From JAICMB01 sp963795935 (lineage in GTDB: Bacteria > Acidobacteriota > Terriglobia > Bryobacterales > Bryobacteraceae), in the NCBI GenBank assembly GCA_963795935.1, contig CAWCJO010000019.1:1-64000 (forward strand): a stretch of 64,000 nt of DNA, written 5' to 3'. Below are positions 29,172 to 37,761 of the stretch, piece by piece. Both the position numbers and the translations under genes were made by a program. Within the stretch, counting starts at the first letter, position 1. Each line of letters opens with the position of its first letter. Below the pieces are notes generated by a model. The model was not told where the DNA came from. It saw nothing but the letters and a program-made list of their open reading frames with translations, and ran no database searches.

Positions 29172-29222
29172 GTCTTGATTGCGGCTTCATCACACAGTTC
29201 TGAATGACGCTGCCGGCCGCAA

Positions 29223-29690
29223 TCATTTTGCCGGCGCCGTATTCGCTTTTGCGCGCACTCTTCGGTTTATGGCCTTCGCCTCAGCCTTTTGCCGCGGATC
29301 GGGTGGACTTGCCTCATCATCGCCGTACTTGAGGACGAGCACCTTCACCCGCTGACGGCCGAACTTTTTTGCTTCTGCTTGGCTGGGCATGTAGACGTCG
29401 ATGTGGTGGCCGTCCACTTTCCCACCAGTGTCTTCCACGGTATAGTCGCCGGAATATCGGCCAGCGCCATAAATGCGGATGCGGCTCTTTAGCGGCAATA
29501 CTTTCCGGTCGGCGGCCACAGTGCCTGGATGCGACCACTTGCCGGAAGCGCCGGTGCCCTCCACCGAATACGCCGTCGCGATGAAGTAACGGATAGTGGG
29601 CCGGCGCCGCATACGAGAGGAGGGCGGCGACGCCGAAGCCGGCGTCAGGAGTGCAGGAGCAGTCAGAGCGGCGAACAGTATTCGCAGAAT
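29223..29690 (-). CDS. Exported 3D-domain (RlpA/MltA-like double-psi barrel) protein, probable non-canonical start
   Basis: About 155 residues. The 3D fold is shown by YFIATAYSVEGTGASGKWSH, GDYTVEDTGGKVDGHHIDVY (catalytic-type Asp pattern) and RVKVLVLKYG. Such domains occur in peptidoglycan-acting proteins such as MltA, RlpA and resuscitation factors. The first canonical ATG (29612) follows an in-frame signal peptide (LRILFAALTAPALLTPASAS), so translation should start earlier. ATT at 29690 has GGGGAGG 7 nt upstream, and CTG at 29687 is the alternative. If the signal peptide is real, this is a rare-start-codon gene. Confidence 0.68.
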   Translation of the reverse strand: MLRILFAALTAPALLTPASASPPSSRMRRRPTIRYFIATAYSVEGTGASGKWSHPGTVAADRKVLPLKSRIRIYGAGRYSGDYTVEDTGGKVDGHHIDVYMPSQAEAKKFGRQRVKVLVLKYGDDEASPPDPRQKAEAKAINRRVRAKANTAPAK

Positions 29691-29733
29691 AGGAGGACCT
29701 CCCCGCAGGCGAGATGCAACAACAGCCAGATTG

Positions 29734-30249
29734 TTACACAGGCAAAGTTGTTACAGCTACTGGCGCTAATCGAAGAGGAAGAAGTGGCGCACCCGCGGAG
29801 CCGTAATTCCGGAGAGCATTGAAGGACGGCCTGCCGGGCTCAAAGGCTTGGGCATGGATCACGATAGACCAATCGCCTGCAGCCCCACCCTCCGGATTTA
29901 TACTGACTGCCGCGTACTGCCCGTCAGAAGTCAAGCTGACGAGCGAAGAATTGGACAAGCTCGATCCAAGATACTGACCAGGCACAATGATGGTCTTGAG
30001 CAGCACGCCATCCGAGAGCCGCCATAGCCGGATAGCATTGGTGGATACCGTGACAAGCGTCGCGCCATCGGACGTGTATGTCATCGCTCCGATGGGGCCT
30101 GTGCCGCCCCGCATCCACGGAACGTCCGGCCGGTCCGCGCGCGCACCGATCGGTCCCAGAAATGGCGCCACAGCGGCACGATTTACCATCGCGGGCGAAA
30201 CCAACTTCGCTTCGACATATCGGTTGGATTCATATCCTCTCCTCTTCAA
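29734..30249 (-). pseudogene. WD40-like repeat fragment
   Basis: 171 residues from a TTG. The segment GAMTYTSDGATLVTVSTNAI then RLWRLSDGVLLKTI is a single convincing WD40 blade, and SLTSDGQYAAVSINPEGG suggests part of a second. WD40 propellers need seven blades, so this is probably a truncated or rearranged piece. The frame stays open upstream of 30249 without a good start codon, also consistent with a relic. It lies next to the IS630 fragment in the same accessory patch. Confidence 0.4.
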
Positions 30250-30510
30250 AAGCGATGCGGCATCCGCGCGTCGCCCGGCCGCCGTTCCAGTATGTATAGC
30301 GGCGGAGGGCGGATAAAGGGGACATCGCCGCGGCCCGCTACATTATCGGCAAGATATAAATAGATAGATATGCGCCAAGCTTCGCCCGCGCTCTCCCCGC
30401 GCCTTCACAATGTTCCGGGAAAAGAAATGGTCCGGTGTGCGACTACTTGCGATTATTACTGGAAATTAGGCGCGCCAAGCGAACAAGACGACTCCTCGTA
30501 ACCACCATTT
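30250..30510. other. Intergenic region, no gene seen
   Basis: About 260 bp with a noticeably AT-richer stretch around 30345-30370 (AAGATATAAATAGATAGATATG). No protein-coding frame or clear hairpin. The AT-rich stretch could hold a promoter, but no adjacent gene starts from it. Confidence 0.35.
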
Positions 30511-31566
30511 CTACAACCGCTCGATCACCGCCTCCATCGCCTGCTGCGTCGTCGCCGTCCCGCCCAGGTCCGCCGTTTTAAACCTCCCGCTCGCGAGCAC
30601 TCCCGCGACCGCCCGCTCCACCGCCTCCGCCGCCTCCGTCATTCCCAGATGATCGAGCATCATGCCCGCCGACAATATCGCGCCAACGGGATTCACGATG
30701 CCGCGCCCCGCAATGTCCGGCGCCGAGCCGTGCACCGGCTCGAACATTGACGGGAAGCGCCGCGTGGGATCCAGATTCGCGCTCGGCGCCAGCCCGATGC
30801 TGCCCGTAACGATCGCAGAGACATCGCTCAAAATATCACCGAACAAATTCGACGCGACCACGACATCGAAGCTCTCCGGCCGTCGAATGAAATTCATCGC
30901 CGCCGCGTCCACCAGCAGCGATTCCGTCGAAATATCCGCATATTCTCCGGCGACCTCTTCGAAGACGCGGTCCCACAAAACCATGCTGAAGCCCTGCGCG
31001 TTGGACTTCGTGACGGAACAAACGCGCCGCTTCCTGCCGCGCTTGCGCGCCACATCGAACGCAAACCGCAGCACGCGCTCGATGCCCCGCCGCGTGAACA
31101 CGCCCGCCTGAATCGCAACCTCCTCGGGGCGCCCCGGATACAGGAATCCGCCCACCTGAGCGTATTCGCCCTCGGTATTCTCCCGCACCACCACCATGTC
31201 GATTTCGACCTCTTTTGCCAGCGGAGAAGAAACGCCGCGATACAGCACCGCCGGCCGCACGTTGGCGAACTGGTCGAAGCCCCGCCTGATCGGCAACAGC
31301 AATCCGTTGAGCGTCACATTGTCCGGAATGCGCGGATCGCCCACGGCGCCCAACAGAATGGCGTCCTTCGATCTCAACAAACCCAGCGCATCGGACGGCA
31401 TCATGCGCCCGTGCCGGAAGTAATAGTCCGCGCCCCACCCGAATTCGTCAAACACGAAATCCGCCCCATACTTGCGGCCGGCCGCGCTCAAAACATCCTG
31501 CGCCGCGGGCGTGACTTCTTTTCCCACGCCGTCGCCCGGAATCGCGGCGATCGAGAAAGTTTTCAT
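30511..31566 (-). CDS. Beta-decarboxylating dehydrogenase (tartrate/D-malate dehydrogenase type)
   Basis: 351-residue member of the isocitrate/isopropylmalate dehydrogenase family. IPGDGVGKEVTP is the N-terminal nucleotide/substrate signature, VRENTEGEYAQVGG is the phosphate-loop region, and the metal-binding block is SNLFGDILSDVSA, followed by MFEPVHGSAPDIAGRG. The signature VRENTEGEY favours the tartrate/D-malate dehydrogenase branch (TtuC/DmlA) over LeuB. It would oxidise D-malate or tartrate to pyruvate or oxaloglycolate with NAD. Its start is only 24 bp from the divergent SDR start at 31591. Confidence 0.88.
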   Translation of the reverse strand: MKTFSIAAIPGDGVGKEVTPAAQDVLSAAGRKYGADFVFDEFGWGADYYFRHGRMMPSDALGLLRSKDAILLGAVGDPRIPDNVTLNGLLLPIRRGFDQFANVRPAVLYRGVSSPLAKEVEIDMVVVRENTEGEYAQVGGFLYPGRPEEVAIQAGVFTRRGIERVLRFAFDVARKRGRKRRVCSVTKSNAQGFSMVLWDRVFEEVAGEYADISTESLLVDAAAMNFIRRPESFDVVVASNLFGDILSDVSAIVTGSIGLAPSANLDPTRRFPSMFEPVHGSAPDIAGRGIVNPVGAILSAGMMLDHLGMTEAAEAVERAVAGVLASGRFKTADLGGTATTQQAMEAVIERL

Positions 31567-31590
31567 GCTAGGATTCTATTCTCCCCCGGC

Positions 31591-32340
31591 ATGAAACTCA
31601 CCAACAAGACGGCGCTCGTGATCGGCGCCAGCCGCGGCATCGGACTGGCCATCGCGCGCGAGCTCGCCCGCGCCGGCGCGCGCACTATCCTAGCCGCGCG
31701 TTCCATCGCGGCGCTTGAGAAGGAGGCCGCGGCGTTGCGCTCCGAAGGGCATCAGGCGATCCCCCTGCTGCTCGACGCCGCCGATCGCAACGCCGCCGCC
31801 GAACTTCCCGATGTCGATATCCTGATCAACGTCGCCGGCACTAACGTCCGCAAGCAATTTGAGCAATACTCGCCCGAAGAGTACGAGCGCATCATGCAAA
31901 CCAACCTCCACGGCATCGTGCATCTTACCCAAAAGGTCGGCGGGCGCATGGTAGCGCGCGGCCGCGGCGGCAAAATCGTTTTTATCGGCAGCCTCATGTC
32001 GCTGCTCGGCCTTCCGTATCTCACCGTCTATGCCATGACGAAAAGCGCCCTCGCCGGCCTGACGCGCTCGCTGGCGGCGGAATGGGGCCGCCACAACATC
32101 CAGGTGAACTGCATCGCGCCCGGGTTTATCCTCACCGATCTCAATCGCGACATGTGGCAACAGCCGGCCTTGAAAACCTGGCTCGAAGGCGCGCAGGCCA
32201 ACCCCAAAATGGGCCACCCTGAAGATGTCGCCCCGCTCGCGCTTTTCCTCAGCGGACCCGGCTCCGACTACATCACGGGCCAAGTAATCGCCGTTGACGG
32301 CGGCTACTCAACAACCGCAAATTGGCCCTTTCAGCCATGA
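31591..32340 (+). CDS. Short-chain dehydrogenase/reductase
   Basis: 249-residue classical SDR. TGxxxGxG-type motif GASRGIGLA (residues 11-19), NVAGT, catalytic Ser in FIGSLMSLLG and the active site YAMTK. C-terminal GQVIAVDGGYSTT. Sequence type is close to gluconate 5-dehydrogenase or 3-oxoacyl-ACP reductase-like SDRs. ATG 31591 sits 24 bp from the oppositely oriented dehydrogenase start. Divergent placement with a tartrate/malate-type dehydrogenase suggests a hydroxy-acid or sugar-acid pathway. The substrate is unresolved. Confidence 0.85.
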   Translation: MKLTNKTALVIGASRGIGLAIARELARAGARTILAARSIAALEKEAAALRSEGHQAIPLLLDAADRNAAAELPDVDILINVAGTNVRKQFEQYSPEEYERIMQTNLHGIVHLTQKVGGRMVARGRGGKIVFIGSLMSLLGLPYLTVYAMTKSALAGLTRSLAAEWGRHNIQVNCIAPGFILTDLNRDMWQQPALKTWLEGAQANPKMGHPEDVAPLALFLSGPGSDYITGQVIAVDGGYSTTANWPFQP

Positions 32341-32425
32341 CCGCGCCGCGTCATTGGACCAGCCCCATAGGCCAACGCCGCGCGGCACAGCTTCGACCCG
32401 CCACCGCGAATCGGCCCTCCCAGCC

Positions 32426-32944
32426 ATGACCCCGCCCCGGCGCCAGCCCAGCGCCGTAGACCGGCGCACCAGCGCGGCCGGGCTTCGCGCCGTCGCGGTG
32501 TTCGAGGCAACCAAGGGAATCGTCGTCGTGCTGCTCGCCCTCGGACTCCTCTCGATGCTTCACAAAGATTACGAGGACATCGCCGACCGCATGTTGGTCC
32601 ACCTGCACATCGATTCCGAGCACCGCATCGGATCGGCCGTGCTCCGCGCCGCCTCCCGCATGACCGACGCGCGCCTGTGGGGCATCGTCGCGGGCGCTCT
32701 GGCCTACGCGGCGGTGCGTTTCACCGAAGCCTGGGGCCTGTGGAACCGGCGCGTCTGGGCGGAGTGGTTCGCGCTGCTGTCCGGCGCCATGTATCTGCCC
32801 TGGGAAATCGTGAAGGTGGCGGAACGGCCCAATTGGCTGCACTCGACCGTCTTCCTGGTGAACGTCGCGATCCTGCTCTACATGATTTACATTCGCATCG
32901 CGGAATCCCGCGCGCCGGCCGTCGGCGAGCCTGCGTTACCATAG
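32426..32944 (+). CDS. DUF2127-family membrane protein
   Basis: 172 residues. AVFEATKGIVVVLLALGLLS near the N-terminus, then VRFTEAWGLWNRRVWAEWFA and a final pair of membrane segments (FLVNVAILLYMIYIRI) are the DUF2127 pattern. About four transmembrane helices. Function unknown. ATG 32426 (TPPRRQ) gives a normal N-terminus, and upstream starts lie in the end of the SDR gene. The sequence around the start (GGCCCTCCCAGCCATGACC) is nearly repeated at the SDR stop 90 bp earlier. Confidence 0.78.
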   Translation: MTPPRRQPSAVDRRTSAAGLRAVAVFEATKGIVVVLLALGLLSMLHKDYEDIADRMLVHLHIDSEHRIGSAVLRAASRMTDARLWGIVAGALAYAAVRFTEAWGLWNRRVWAEWFALLSGAMYLPWEIVKVAERPNWLHSTVFLVNVAILLYMIYIRIAESRAPAVGEPALP

Positions 32945-32946
32945 GA

Positions 32947-33831
32947 ATTATCCGCGTCGTTTTCGTCATCTCAATCCTTTTAGCGGCCGCCGCCGCGCTT
33001 GCTCAGGTTTCGCAAACCGTGCCCCTGCCGCCCGCTCCGCAGCTCCCGCTCGATTACGTCTGCCCGATGGACCCGGATGTCCGCTCCGCGTTCCCCGGCA
33101 AGTGCCCGCGCTGCGGCATGACGCTGCGCCTGGGCATTCCCGACCAGGTCGAGTATCCCATGGAGCTGACGCTGACGCCGCCCGCGCCCCGGGCGGGCCA
33201 GCCGGTCGAATTCACGTTCCGAATCGAAGACCCCAAGACCGGCCAACAGGTGACCAAGTTCGAAATCGTCCACGAGAAACTGTTCCACATGTTCGTCGTG
33301 AGCCAGGACCTGAATTACTTCATTCACGACCATCCGGTTGTGCAGCCGGACTGGAGCTTCCGCTACCAAGCGAGGCTCCCCAAACCCGGCCTGTATCGCC
33401 TTCTCGGCGATTTCTATCCCACGGACGGCATCCCGCAGCTCATCGCCAAGACCATTATCCTTCCCGGCGGCGTTCTCGAAACCGCGAAGTTGTCTCCGGA
33501 TCTCGCCCCGAAGCACACCGCGAACATGGACGTCCAGCTCACGATGGAGCCGCCGCAGCCGATCGCGGGTCTAAAAACGCTCCTGTTCTTCCACGTGAAT
33601 CCCGGCGACGGTCTCGAGAAATACATCGGCGCCTGGGGCCACATGCTGGCGGCCAGCGACGATCTCATCGACCTCATCCACACTCACCCGTTTATCGCCG
33701 ACGGCGGTCCGCAAATCCAGTTCAACCTCATCTTCCCGCGCGCCCGCACCTACCGCATCTGGGTGCAATTCCAGCGCAAGGGCGTGGTGAACACGGCCGT
33801 CTTTACGGTGCCCGTTTCCGAGCTGAAATAG
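32947..33831 (+). CDS. Exported protein with heavy-metal-binding domain, start codon unclear
   Basis: About 295 residues. A signal-like segment (RVVFVISILLAAAAALAQ) is followed by a zinc-ribbon/heavy-metal-binding domain (YVCPMDPDVR...GKCPRCGM, four ligands). The remainder is a beta-rich domain with His-rich stretches (HEKLFHMFVV, FIHDHPVV, LIHTHPFI) that suggest metal, probably copper, binding. Similar proteins occur with copper-efflux systems. There is no ATG, GTG or TTG just before the signal peptide; ATA, ATT or ATC at 32941-32950 are the only near options, overlapping the DUF2127 stop. The start may be non-canonical or hidden by an indel. Confidence 0.72.
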   Translation: MIRVVFVISILLAAAAALAQVSQTVPLPPAPQLPLDYVCPMDPDVRSAFPGKCPRCGMTLRLGIPDQVEYPMELTLTPPAPRAGQPVEFTFRIEDPKTGQQVTKFEIVHEKLFHMFVVSQDLNYFIHDHPVVQPDWSFRYQARLPKPGLYRLLGDFYPTDGIPQLIAKTIILPGGVLETAKLSPDLAPKHTANMDVQLTMEPPQPIAGLKTLLFFHVNPGDGLEKYIGAWGHMLAASDDLIDLIHTHPFIADGGPQIQFNLIFPRARTYRIWVQFQRKGVVNTAVFTVPVSELK

Positions 33832-34235
33832 CCCGCTCCGGAGCTGTCTCCCGCCATTTTTCTTATTTTCTTAGCGAACCTTCTTCGCCTCGATTACCCG
33901 GAGGACACAGCGCGAACCCTGTCGATATCCGTACGGTAGACCGGCTCCCTATAACCGACGACTCGGTGCGGACGCGCCTTCGGAAACTTGCGCGTTCGGT
34001 GACACTCGCGATCTTCGAGTTCCGCGAGCGCGGCGAGGAAGCCTATCTTGAGCTCTTCCGTGTGCAGACGCTCAGCCGCATCGTAGATAACGCCCCAAGC
34101 GTCAAAAAGCGGCTGATGCGCGGCACGCTACAGCGTTCCGTCGTTCCTTGCGCGACCGAGCGATAACTGCATTCGAGTTCAGCCTTGGCTACCGCACGAA
34201 ACAGGGTCGCCACGAGCCGCCCAAAAACCGGATCG
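33832..34235. other. Intergenic region with an uninterpreted open frame
   Basis: About 400 bp. A plus-strand frame reads RTRLRKLARSVTLAIFEFRE then RGEEAYLELFRVQTL up to a stop at 34166. It looks protein-like but has no clear start codon or recognised family. It may be a gene remnant. I do not call a gene. Confidence 0.3.
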
Positions 34236-34511
34236 TCATCGACCGCAAGAATTAGAAAGATATCGCGACCGGCGAAGTGAATAGAGGGATGAGGTAAGCC
34301 CGCCCTTTAAGCGAATTGCAACCGGCCGTTGCGCCGTGGCGAAAAATCTTTCCGTATTCTCCCGCGGCAGCTCGTAGTTACGATGAAGCGTTTCCAAGAT
34401 CCATGCGCGGCCGTCTGGGCTCAGCGGTCCAAGTCGCGGCGGAGGTGGCGCGCCCGGCGGGGGCAGGCCCGCAAGGGGTTGGGGTTCCACACCCGGCCGG
34501 GTTAAAGGCAT
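34236..34511 (-). CDS. Small Pro-rich hypothetical protein, weak call
   Basis: 91 residues. The N-terminal half is Pro/Gly-rich (PLAGLPPPGAPPPPRLGPLS) and the C-terminal half looks folded (GRAWILETLHRNYELPREN). The same frame continues upstream (CGTAANAPTVTPAQPFQHP) without an obvious start, so the real protein may be longer and secreted or the gene may be broken. No family recognised. It lies just after DUF1015 on the same strand. Confidence 0.3.
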   Translation of the reverse strand: MPLTRPGVEPQPLAGLPPPGAPPPPRLGPLSPDGRAWILETLHRNYELPRENTERFFATAQRPVAIRLKGGLTSSLYSLRRSRYLSNSCGR

Positions 34512-34664
34512 TCCCGCGATCGATTGGGGATGTTGAAAGGGCTGAGCGGGAGTAACGGTGGGGGCGTTCGCCGCCGTTCCACAGTTGCCGCGGTAAACAG
34601 TGCCGGGGTTGAGGGGAGACCGCGCGAGAAGTATAGCGCATTCAAAGGCTCCGGCCGACTGCCG

Positions 34665-35903
34665 TCAGTCTTCGATCTTGTAGATTGTCAGGCCGCTCAG
34701 GAGCTTGGGGTAGAAATCGGTGGATTTCTGCGGCATGACGCCGCCGGAAAAGGCGGTTTCGGCGACCTGGGCGATGGTGGTTGGCTCCAGCAGAAACGCA
34801 ACTTGGGCGGGACCGGCCGTCAGCTTCTCGACGGCCGCGTCGATGCCGCGGACATATTGCAGATGGCTCTCGCGGCGAACGGCTTCTTCATCGATGCGCA
34901 GCAGCGAGGCGAGAATGTCCCGATGCAAGACCTGCACGTCGAGCTCGGCTGGGAGGCGTTCCCGGTCGATCAGGTACACTTCGGGCGCGCGACCTACAGC
35001 TATGCCGATGCGCAGGCGCGCGGGCGCCGGCGTCCCGAATATTTCCTTCAGCGCCGCGATCGATGCAAGCCGTTGCGCGCCGGTTTTGTAAAGCAACTCC
35101 GGCGCATTGAAGTCCGGCAGATTCGAGACGACGCGGTGCGTGGCCAGGATTTGGAGCCCCGGAGAGTACATGTTCACGAACGTCATCATGACCATCCGGG
35201 CTCCCGGCAATGCGGGATTCTCGTTACGAAATGCCAGGGCCGTTTCGTAACGATGATGCCCGTCGGCGATGAGGAGCTTCTTATCGGAAAGAATCCGTTG
35301 CGCCTCCGCGATGGCAGCGGCGTCGGAAATTCGCCACAGGCAGTGAATGGTTTCGTACTCGTCTTGAACGCGGGCGTCAGGCTTTTCCGCGGCAGCCGCC
35401 TCGACAATGCGGTCGAGCGCGAGATCGGGATCCGGATAGAGCATGAAGATCTGGCCAAAGTGAGCGCGGGTGTGGCGCAGGAGTTCGAGGCGGTCCTTTT
35501 TGGGCCCGGCGAGCGTCTGCTCGTGACGATGGACAATGCCGGCGGCGTAATCCTCGACGGCCCCAAGTCCGATTACGCCCTTGCGGAGCAGCTTCGCGCC
35601 GCCATCGGGAAGCGTGAACTCCTGCGTATAAGCGTAGAGGCATGGCCGCGGGTCGGCGAGGAGCACGCACCGTTGAATCCAGTCGTTGAAATAGCGCTGC
35701 GCGCGGGTGTAAACGTTGTCGGCGGGGGTGTCGGATGGGCTGGACGGACCGAGGACAATGCGTACGAGATTATACGGGCTTAACGACAGATAGTGCGCCT
35801 GCATGGCAGGCGAGATCTTGTCGTAAGGCTGCGTCAGCAGAGATTCGAGCGGCCCCGCTTCCGGAGAATAGCGGTAGGCCGCGAAGGGAAAGATCAGGGC
35901 CAA
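34665..35903 (-). CDS. DUF1015-family protein
   Basis: 412 residues. The N-terminus LIFPFAAYRYSPEAGPLESL with PYDKISP and the hallmark LIADGHHRYETALAFRNE near the middle identify DUF1015, a widespread cytoplasmic family of unknown biochemical role often near serine or lactate metabolism genes. Length is typical and the frame is intact. Nothing in the neighbourhood clarifies its job; a small Cys-containing gene follows on the upstream side with overlapping ends. Confidence 0.88.
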   Translation of the reverse strand: MALIFPFAAYRYSPEAGPLESLLTQPYDKISPAMQAHYLSLSPYNLVRIVLGPSSPSDTPADNVYTRAQRYFNDWIQRCVLLADPRPCLYAYTQEFTLPDGGAKLLRKGVIGLGAVEDYAAGIVHRHEQTLAGPKKDRLELLRHTRAHFGQIFMLYPDPDLALDRIVEAAAAEKPDARVQDEYETIHCLWRISDAAAIAEAQRILSDKKLLIADGHHRYETALAFRNENPALPGARMVMMTFVNMYSPGLQILATHRVVSNLPDFNAPELLYKTGAQRLASIAALKEIFGTPAPARLRIGIAVGRAPEVYLIDRERLPAELDVQVLHRDILASLLRIDEEAVRRESHLQYVRGIDAAVEKLTAGPAQVAFLLEPTTIAQVAETAFSGGVMPQKSTDFYPKLLSGLTIYKIED

Positions 35904-35909
35904 GAGCCG

Positions 35910-36107
35910 TTATGCCGTCTGCGCGACTTTGGCCGCTGAAGGAGCTTCGAATGCGTCTTCGACGCTCTCCATATTCCAGGGTACGGGATAGCGCCGCAAA
36001 CAGGTGGGGCAGGCATACTCGCCGTGGATCGGCCACATGGGCCGGTGGTGCATGGCACGGCACCATGCCCGGCCAAGAGAGGCAACGGTGTCTTTAAGAT
36101 GTTCCAT
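35910..36107 (-). CDS. Small CxxC protein, probable zinc-binding
   Basis: 65 residues from ATG 36107 (MEHLKDTVASLGRAWC). The centre reads MHHRPMWPIHGEYACPTCLR with an ACPTC zinc-ribbon-like pair and several His/Cys residues upstream (WCRAMHH). Longer starts at 36146 or 36161 are possible. I recall similar small proteins in Acidobacteria without a function. It ends 6 bp before the start of DUF1015 on the same strand and is divergent from the LysR gene. Confidence 0.45.
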   Translation of the reverse strand: MEHLKDTVASLGRAWCRAMHHRPMWPIHGEYACPTCLRRYPVPWNMESVEDAFEAPSAAKVAQTA

Positions 36108-36328
36108 ACGCGGAAAGTACTTGCAAGCCTGGCGCCACACCGGCATCCCTTGCGGGCGCACGTTTTATGCGGAATGCGATGGGACAATGTGTCCGGCGGC
36201 CCTGCGGCTGTGTAGAAATTGCCCCAGTGGCGCGGAATGCGGCGCCCCGGGAGGCGGAGGATCTTGCGCCGGCTTGGCTAGAATAGGATCACGGCGCCCA
36301 CGGCGGGCGAAGGGATTCCACGCGGTTC

Positions 36329-37276
36329 ATGGATCTGGATCAATTGCACACGTTCCTCGAGATCGTGCGGCTAAAAAGTTTTTCGAAAGCGGCCGTGACG
36401 TGTTATCGTACGCAGCCGGCGATCAGCGCGCAGGTGCGGCAGCTCGAACAGGAGTTGCACGCGGCGCTGTTCGAGCGCCTGGGGGCGCGGATCGCGCTCA
36501 CCCCGGCGGGCAAAATCTTCGCCGCATACGCCGAACAGATTCTGGAGCTGCGCCGGCGGGCCCAGGATTCCATCAACGAGCTCGAAAAGGCGCCGAAGGG
36601 GGAGTTAATCATCGCGGCGAACGAAGCAACCTGCATCTATGTTCTGCCGGAGGTTTTTTCGCACTATAAAAAGCTTTTTCCGAACGTCCAATTATCGGTG
36701 GACCGGTCCTACGGGGCCCGCGTGGTGGAGGCCGTGATGGATAATCTGGCCGACTTCGGCATCACGCAATTGCCGGTGGTGGAAAAGAGATTGCAGGTGG
36801 CCAACATCCATTCGGACGAGATCAAGGCGATTGTTCCGCCGGGGCATCCGCTGGCGTCAAAACGGGCCGTGCTGCCGCGCGATTTGACGGAGTACCCGGT
36901 GCTGATGCCGAAATCGGGAACCACGCGGGCGCGCTTGAACGAGTGGACCGACGGCGTGGAGGACGATCTGCACATCTCGATGGAGCTGGATTCAACTGAA
37001 ATGATCAAGCGCTTCGTGATGGCGGGGTTGGGGGTATCGTTTTTGGCGGCATCGCATTGCGCCGAAGAGGTGGCGGGCGGGCGCATGGCGGCGGTGTCGT
37101 TGGGTCCGGAAGCGATGATTCGCAGACTCGGTCTCATTTACCGCAAAGATAAGGGTTTGTCGAAGGCCGCTCTGGGTTTTATTCAGGTAATATTGGAACA
37201 TGCGGGAGGGGCTGTTCCGGCCTTGGGCGCGGGCTCGGTCTCGCGCGGGTTACTTCCCAAGGCGGCCGGTTCGTAA
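36329..37276 (+). CDS. LysR-family transcriptional regulator
   Basis: 315 residues. The winged helix-turn-helix is at residues 1-60 (LDQLHTFLEIVRLKSFSKAA, then TQPAISAQVRQLE), followed by the two-lobed periplasmic-binding-like effector domain (GELIIAANEATCIYVLPEVF...). The recognition helix resembles CysL/CbbR-type regulators. LysR proteins usually control a divergent neighbour, and here that would be the small CxxC gene and DUF1015. The effector is unknown. The C-terminus is slightly extended with Ala/Gly-rich sequence. Confidence 0.88.
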   Translation: MDLDQLHTFLEIVRLKSFSKAAVTCYRTQPAISAQVRQLEQELHAALFERLGARIALTPAGKIFAAYAEQILELRRRAQDSINELEKAPKGELIIAANEATCIYVLPEVFSHYKKLFPNVQLSVDRSYGARVVEAVMDNLADFGITQLPVVEKRLQVANIHSDEIKAIVPPGHPLASKRAVLPRDLTEYPVLMPKSGTTRARLNEWTDGVEDDLHISMELDSTEMIKRFVMAGLGVSFLAASHCAEEVAGGRMAAVSLGPEAMIRRLGLIYRKDKGLSKAALGFIQVILEHAGGAVPALGAGSVSRGLLPKAAGS

Positions 37277-37285
37277 GCGTTCGGT

Positions 37286-37642
37286 ATGGCGCGCGTGACT
37301 GTCAAGAGCTCGACGATTTTCATCTCGATAGGCGACAAGACCCAAGTGTTCCGGTCGGTGGACGATGTCCCGCCGCGCCTGCGCAAGAAGCTGGAGCAAT
37401 CCACGAACGGGATCAATTCGGCGACCATTCTGATCGCCGACCGGCGCGGCCGGGAAGAGATTGTGCGGGCCATCCGGGGACTACCCTCCGGGGTACGCTC
37501 ACGGTTTGCCGCGACGCTGCGCAAAGATGCGGAAAGCGCCACGATTCCAGGCCGTTTCGAGTCACTGCGGCGGAACTGGGCGGAGATTTTACTGCCCGGC
37601 GCGATCAGCCTGCTGGTGTGGTTGCTTTTCAGCATGAAATAA
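37286..37642 (+). CDS. Hypothetical protein with C-terminal membrane anchor
   Basis: 118 residues. The N-terminal part (VTVKSSTIFISIGDKTQVFR) is soluble, and the last 20 residues (EILLPGAISLLVWLLFSMK) form a single transmembrane helix, giving a tail-anchored topology. No recognised family. It starts 10 nt after the LysR stop and on the same strand, so cotranscription with the regulator is likely. Confidence 0.6.
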   Translation: MARVTVKSSTIFISIGDKTQVFRSVDDVPPRLRKKLEQSTNGINSATILIADRRGREEIVRAIRGLPSGVRSRFAATLRKDAESATIPGRFESLRRNWAEILLPGAISLLVWLLFSMK

Positions 37643-37761
37643 CCGAACCTCCTGGACCGTTCGTACTGCTTCACGCTCGCTTGGCGCGCCACCGCTCTAC
37701 GCGGGTCGGATTGCGCGCGGAGTGGCTAAATTTCCGCGGGCGTTCCGCCGATACAGGGATC

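Noticed and set aside
33102..34166. Long plus-strand frame overlapping the metal-binding-domain gene.
   Set aside because: It is an Arg/His/Pro-rich shadow frame of 32947-33831 and has no recognisable domain.
34524..35783. 419-codon plus-strand frame antisense to DUF1015.
   Set aside because: Antisense shadow; the minus strand has all DUF1015 signatures.
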